From NCBI GenBank assembly GCA_008931825.1, contig QXVZ01000014.1:1-24534 (forward strand): a stretch of DNA of 24,534 nucleotides, given 5' to 3'. Shown here one piece after another: positions 22,022 through 24,534 of this stretch (its first letter is position 1; the number at the start of each line of letters is the position of its first letter). This stretch comes from Phallusia fumigata (Eukaryota > Chordata > Ascidiacea > Phlebobranchia > Ascidiidae). The notes below the pieces were generated by a model. The model worked only from the letters and a program-made list of their open reading frames with translations. It was not told the origin of the DNA and did not search any database. The position numbers and the translations under genes are program-made.

Positions 22022-22154
22022 CGTCGATGGTTTTGTCACGTCACAGCGCGTGACGTCAGTCGGCAAATATGGACGAATCCAAAATCCTGCTGTGCTTTCT
22101 ACTAGTATCACGCCGGAATGGCAACAGAGGCTTGTATGACGTCATTGTTGTCGT
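22022..22154 (+). other. PPP1R8 3' flank with clustered TGACGTCA motifs
   Basis: Directly after the stop codon, TGACGTC (22019-22025), CACGTCAC (near 22037), TGACGTCA (22051-22058) and TGACGTCA (22137-22144) occur within ~130 bases. The segment is probably 3'UTR or downstream DNA of this allele and ends at the n at 22155. No polyadenylation signal is visible before the join. Confidence 0.4.
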
Positions 22155-22155
22155 N

Positions 22156-23132
22156 ATTGTTGATCTTGGAAGCAGTAAGTAAAAACATTTTGACTATATT
22201 TGCTTGTTACTGGCATAGTTTGTGTTCATAGGCTTTAGGTTGCTTTTGCATCTTAAAGCTGTAAACTGACAGCCATATATATGAGTAAACCAAAATTTGG
22301 TGATTTAATAAAAGATAACATATTTTTTTTCAATTTTGAGTGTTCTTGTTTTGCGTCATTCTGTTCAGTGACATTTAACAACAGTTCAATAAAAAATTTC
22401 ATTAGAAATTTGAAAAAATATTTTTAATGTTCAACCAATAAACGTATTATGCACTTTATTCTGGAAGCCAGCCTAACAAAGGCAAAAGTTTTCAAAGTTG
22501 GGTTATGTAAACTTTTTATTGAAATCTGTGTATAGTCACTATTAGTGTGTTACAGTGCATGGTTCCTTCATACGGAATCTCCGCCTAGAAGGAAAGAAAC
22601 CCACTCCAATTCCATACGACACAACTTTTCATTTTGGGGCTTCCACAAGATCATTCATACTTAAAGGTAACTTTTGAAGTGATTGCTTGTAATAGAGCAT
22701 ACACTCTAAACTTTAAAATTACTTAGGCAGAGATTAAGACACTTTTGGGTTTCCAGTTTGTTGGTCCATTGAATGTTTTAGTGATTTAATAAACTCGTTA
22801 GTATTAGTCTTGCTGTTGTACACACAATTTATTTGCTTTTGTTAGAGCGACCACCGATAACGGCCCAACGAGAAGACGCGAAGGCAGATGAAGATATGAC
22901 CTTCGACCTCCCACAGGAAGAGGACGAGCTTGAGGTGAAAAATTAATAAAAACCACCAACAATTTCTGAACATTGTCAAACAATCTTTGCAATCTGCAGA
23001 ATCTGACAGAATTTAACACAGCACATAACAAGCGTGTAACTGCACTACAACTTGAAGACATGACTCCGAAGTTTAAACGACGAAAACGAAAATCTGTCGC
23101 ATTTGCTGGGGAAGAAGAAGTTATTAACCCAG
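22156..23132 (+). CDS. PPP1R8: PPP1R8 (NIPP1) middle exons: C-terminal part of FHA domain and PP1-binding RVxF region
   Basis: Exons: a partial one from the n at 22155 to 22174 (IVDLGS), then 22556-22666, 22846-22934 and 23000-23132. They read VDLGSMHGSFIRNLRLE (human IDLNSTHGTFLGHIRLE, the end of the FHA domain), then FHFGASTRSFILKERP (human SFGASTRAYTLREKP), the acidic EEDELE, and NLTEFNTAHNKR, identical to human. The basic stretch KFKRRKRKS is followed by KSVAF, which fits the PP1-docking RVxF consensus (human RVTF). It then runs to EEEVINP. Basic residues before the motif match the nuclear-localisation and PP1-inhibitory part of human NIPP1. All phases agree, and the last exon (phase 1 out) joins correctly to the exon at 21106 or 23736. 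The 5' edge is broken by the n, so FHA sequence between FGRNSE and IVDLGS is missing. Confidence 0.94.
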
Positions 23133-23296
23133 GTTGGTTTACCGGATTGTCGAATAAACCCCATGTAAACCCTTGAATACAGGCCTGATGGAGGTTGGTA
23201 ACAGGCCCAGATTAAATATGACTGTTGCACCGCAGATACATCTGCTGAATATCTGCACCAAGTTACATAAACTTCTATAATTTTGCACCTTCTATC
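23053..23296 (+). repeat. 244-bp perfect direct repeat, copy 1 (unmerged contig end)
   Basis: Identical by eye to 23298-23541. Copy 1 ends at the n at 23297. It contains the end of the RVxF exon of PPP1R8 and the start of the next intron. Confidence 0.88.
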
Positions 23297-23297
23297 N

Positions 23298-23541
23298 TGA
23301 AGACATGACTCCGAAGTTTAAACGACGAAAACGAAAATCTGTCGCATTTGCTGGGGAAGAAGAAGTTATTAACCCAGGTTGGTTTACCGGATTGTCGAAT
23401 AAACCCCATGTAAACCCTTGAATACAGGCCTGATGGAGGTTGGTAACAGGCCCAGATTAAATATGACTGTTGCACCGCAGATACATCTGCTGAATATCTG
23501 CACCAAGTTACATAAACTTCTATAATTTTGCACCTTCTATC
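23298..23541 (+). repeat. 244-bp perfect direct repeat, copy 2 (unmerged contig start)
   Basis: Begins right after the n at 23297, matches 23053-23296 throughout, and then continues into the next intron sequence. Two overlapping contigs joined by one n without merging the overlap explain this exactly. Confidence 0.88.
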
Positions 23542-24534
23542 CAAACCAATTAAATTAAGTTTCAAGAAAATAGATTGCAATAAAAGACTAAAAAGCTTGA
23601 TGATTATTTTTTACTCCAAGGCTTCAGTTACATTAAGTTTCATGCCACTCAAAGTCAAGCTTGAAATTATGACCAAGTGATCAACATCACCTAGTTTTTG
23701 TCAAGTGAAATTCATTTACCCTGTTATTGTTTCAGAGGACATCGATTCATCTGTTGGTCGATTCCGCAACATGATTTCCGTACAAATGATACCAAACAAG
23801 GTAGTATTGCAAATACTTTAAGTTTCTGTGTGTTTTTCAAAAAAGTATAAACAACGTTAATCTTATTTGACTTGATTCAGCGACCTCGTGAAAGTACCGG
23901 ACTTGTTTCTGCATCAACCGATGTGAAAAAACACATTCAGGAATTTTACAATCAGGGCTTATATGAGGATCTTGATAAAGAAGGTGCAGCATGATTTTCA
24001 ATTAAATATAGGCCGACTGGAATAGTTCAATCTTAATGGAAAAATTATTGAAAAGATTTAGAATTTAGAATAGTTATAAGTGTTTTACAGACTGCAAAAA
24101 TGCTGTTACGTAACTGTATGCTTAATATTGTTTTGCAGAGGAACGTAAACCTGACCCTGTCCCTGCGCGCATGAGCGGTTTTGTACCAAACCTTGCACCC
24201 GAAATCGAAGACGCGAGCGAGGTAAAAATAAATGCTACAAATTTTTATGTTTGCCTGTTGTTTAGCAGGTGATACAGTTGTTGTTTATTCATTTACATGA
24301 TCAACAGTTTTTGAGTAAAATGTTGTCATTTTGAGTTTACAGATTTTTCTATTTGAATGTGCAGTTTGTGAGTTTTTTTTTAAGTTGGAACTGGCCCTAA
24401 AAACGAATATTTCTGATTTTGGTTTGTACCCAAAATCTGCATTTTGGTTTAATTGGTGAAAGAAAAATGATCAACGTCCAAATTTAAGAAAAAAAAACTT
24501 TCTGATAATGTTCTTGTTTACATTCCAGATCGCC
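23298..24534 (+). CDS. PPP1R8: PPP1R8 (NIPP1) second copy of 3' part; starts inside an exon at a contig join, runs off the window
   Basis: The copy starts at 23298 right after an n, inside the RVxF exon (23298-23377, from EDMTPKF). It continues with exons 23736-23800, 23881-23983, 24139-24221 and the first bases of the last exon from 24529 (ATCGCC). The protein equals the first copy in every residue I compared except one Thr-to-Ala (GAAGACACG versus GAAGACGCG). The other exon differences are silent (AGC/AGT, ACG/ACC, CAA/CAG, TAC/TAT). Introns differ by substitutions and small indels. This copy lies in correct order after the middle exons, so it is probably the true local 3' end, with the copy at 21106-22021 being the other haplotype. 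Confidence 0.9.

Noticed and set aside
20190-24534. Genuine tandem partial duplications of PPP1R8
   Set aside because: Every break falls on a single n, one repeat is identical and others diverge like alleles. Assembly artefact is the simpler explanation.

Overview
The window looks like nuclear DNA of an ascidian tunicate, most likely a Ciona species. It is AT-rich and holds three intron-rich genes with short exons, short GT-AG introns and clear orthologues of animal proteins. It carries many small tRNA-derived and foldback repeats. Neighbouring near-identical blocks differ by a few percent, as expected from the very heterozygous haplotypes of sea squirts. The species call is inference.

Six isolated 'n' bases (485, 11547, 20527, 20896, 22155, 23297) behave as contig joins. 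On the right side they are flanked by duplicated or out-of-order sequence, so order and copy number there should not be taken at face value.

Layout: (1) 1-1348 holds repeats and unexplained sequence. (2) 1349-10985, plus strand: at least 16 exons giving the last 780 residues of a long coiled-coil protein that I cannot name. Its introns hold two tRNA-derived SINEs, tandem repeats, foldback elements and, on the opposite strand at 10198-10264, a complete type I hammerhead ribozyme fold. (3) 18640 down to about 11554, minus strand: SNAPC4 (SNAP190), the Myb-repeat subunit of the snRNA-activating complex, in 18 exons with all four and a half Myb repeats. Its 3' end runs into the contig join at 11547. 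(4) 18641-19818: the shared 5' region of SNAPC4 and the divergent PPP1R8. (5) 19819-24534, plus strand: PPP1R8 (NIPP1), a nuclear PP1-binding protein with an FHA domain. Its exons are out of order: 5' exons, then a copy of the 3' end with stop codon, then middle exons, then a second copy of the 3' end cut by the window edge. The duplicated copies differ mostly at silent or intronic sites. This looks like unmerged haplotypes and misordered contigs rather than a real rearrangement, and part of the FHA-coding sequence is missing.

SNAPC4 (snRNA gene transcription) and PPP1R8 (splicing-associated phosphatase control) both act in nuclear RNA metabolism and lie head to head. Shared regulation is possible but not shown. 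The most noteworthy non-coding item is the hammerhead ribozyme. The repeat families with TGATGATGACA...AAACGTTTG and GGCCAGTATATTTTT cores, and the C-terminal SNAPC4 exons near 11.6-11.8 kb, also deserve a second look.
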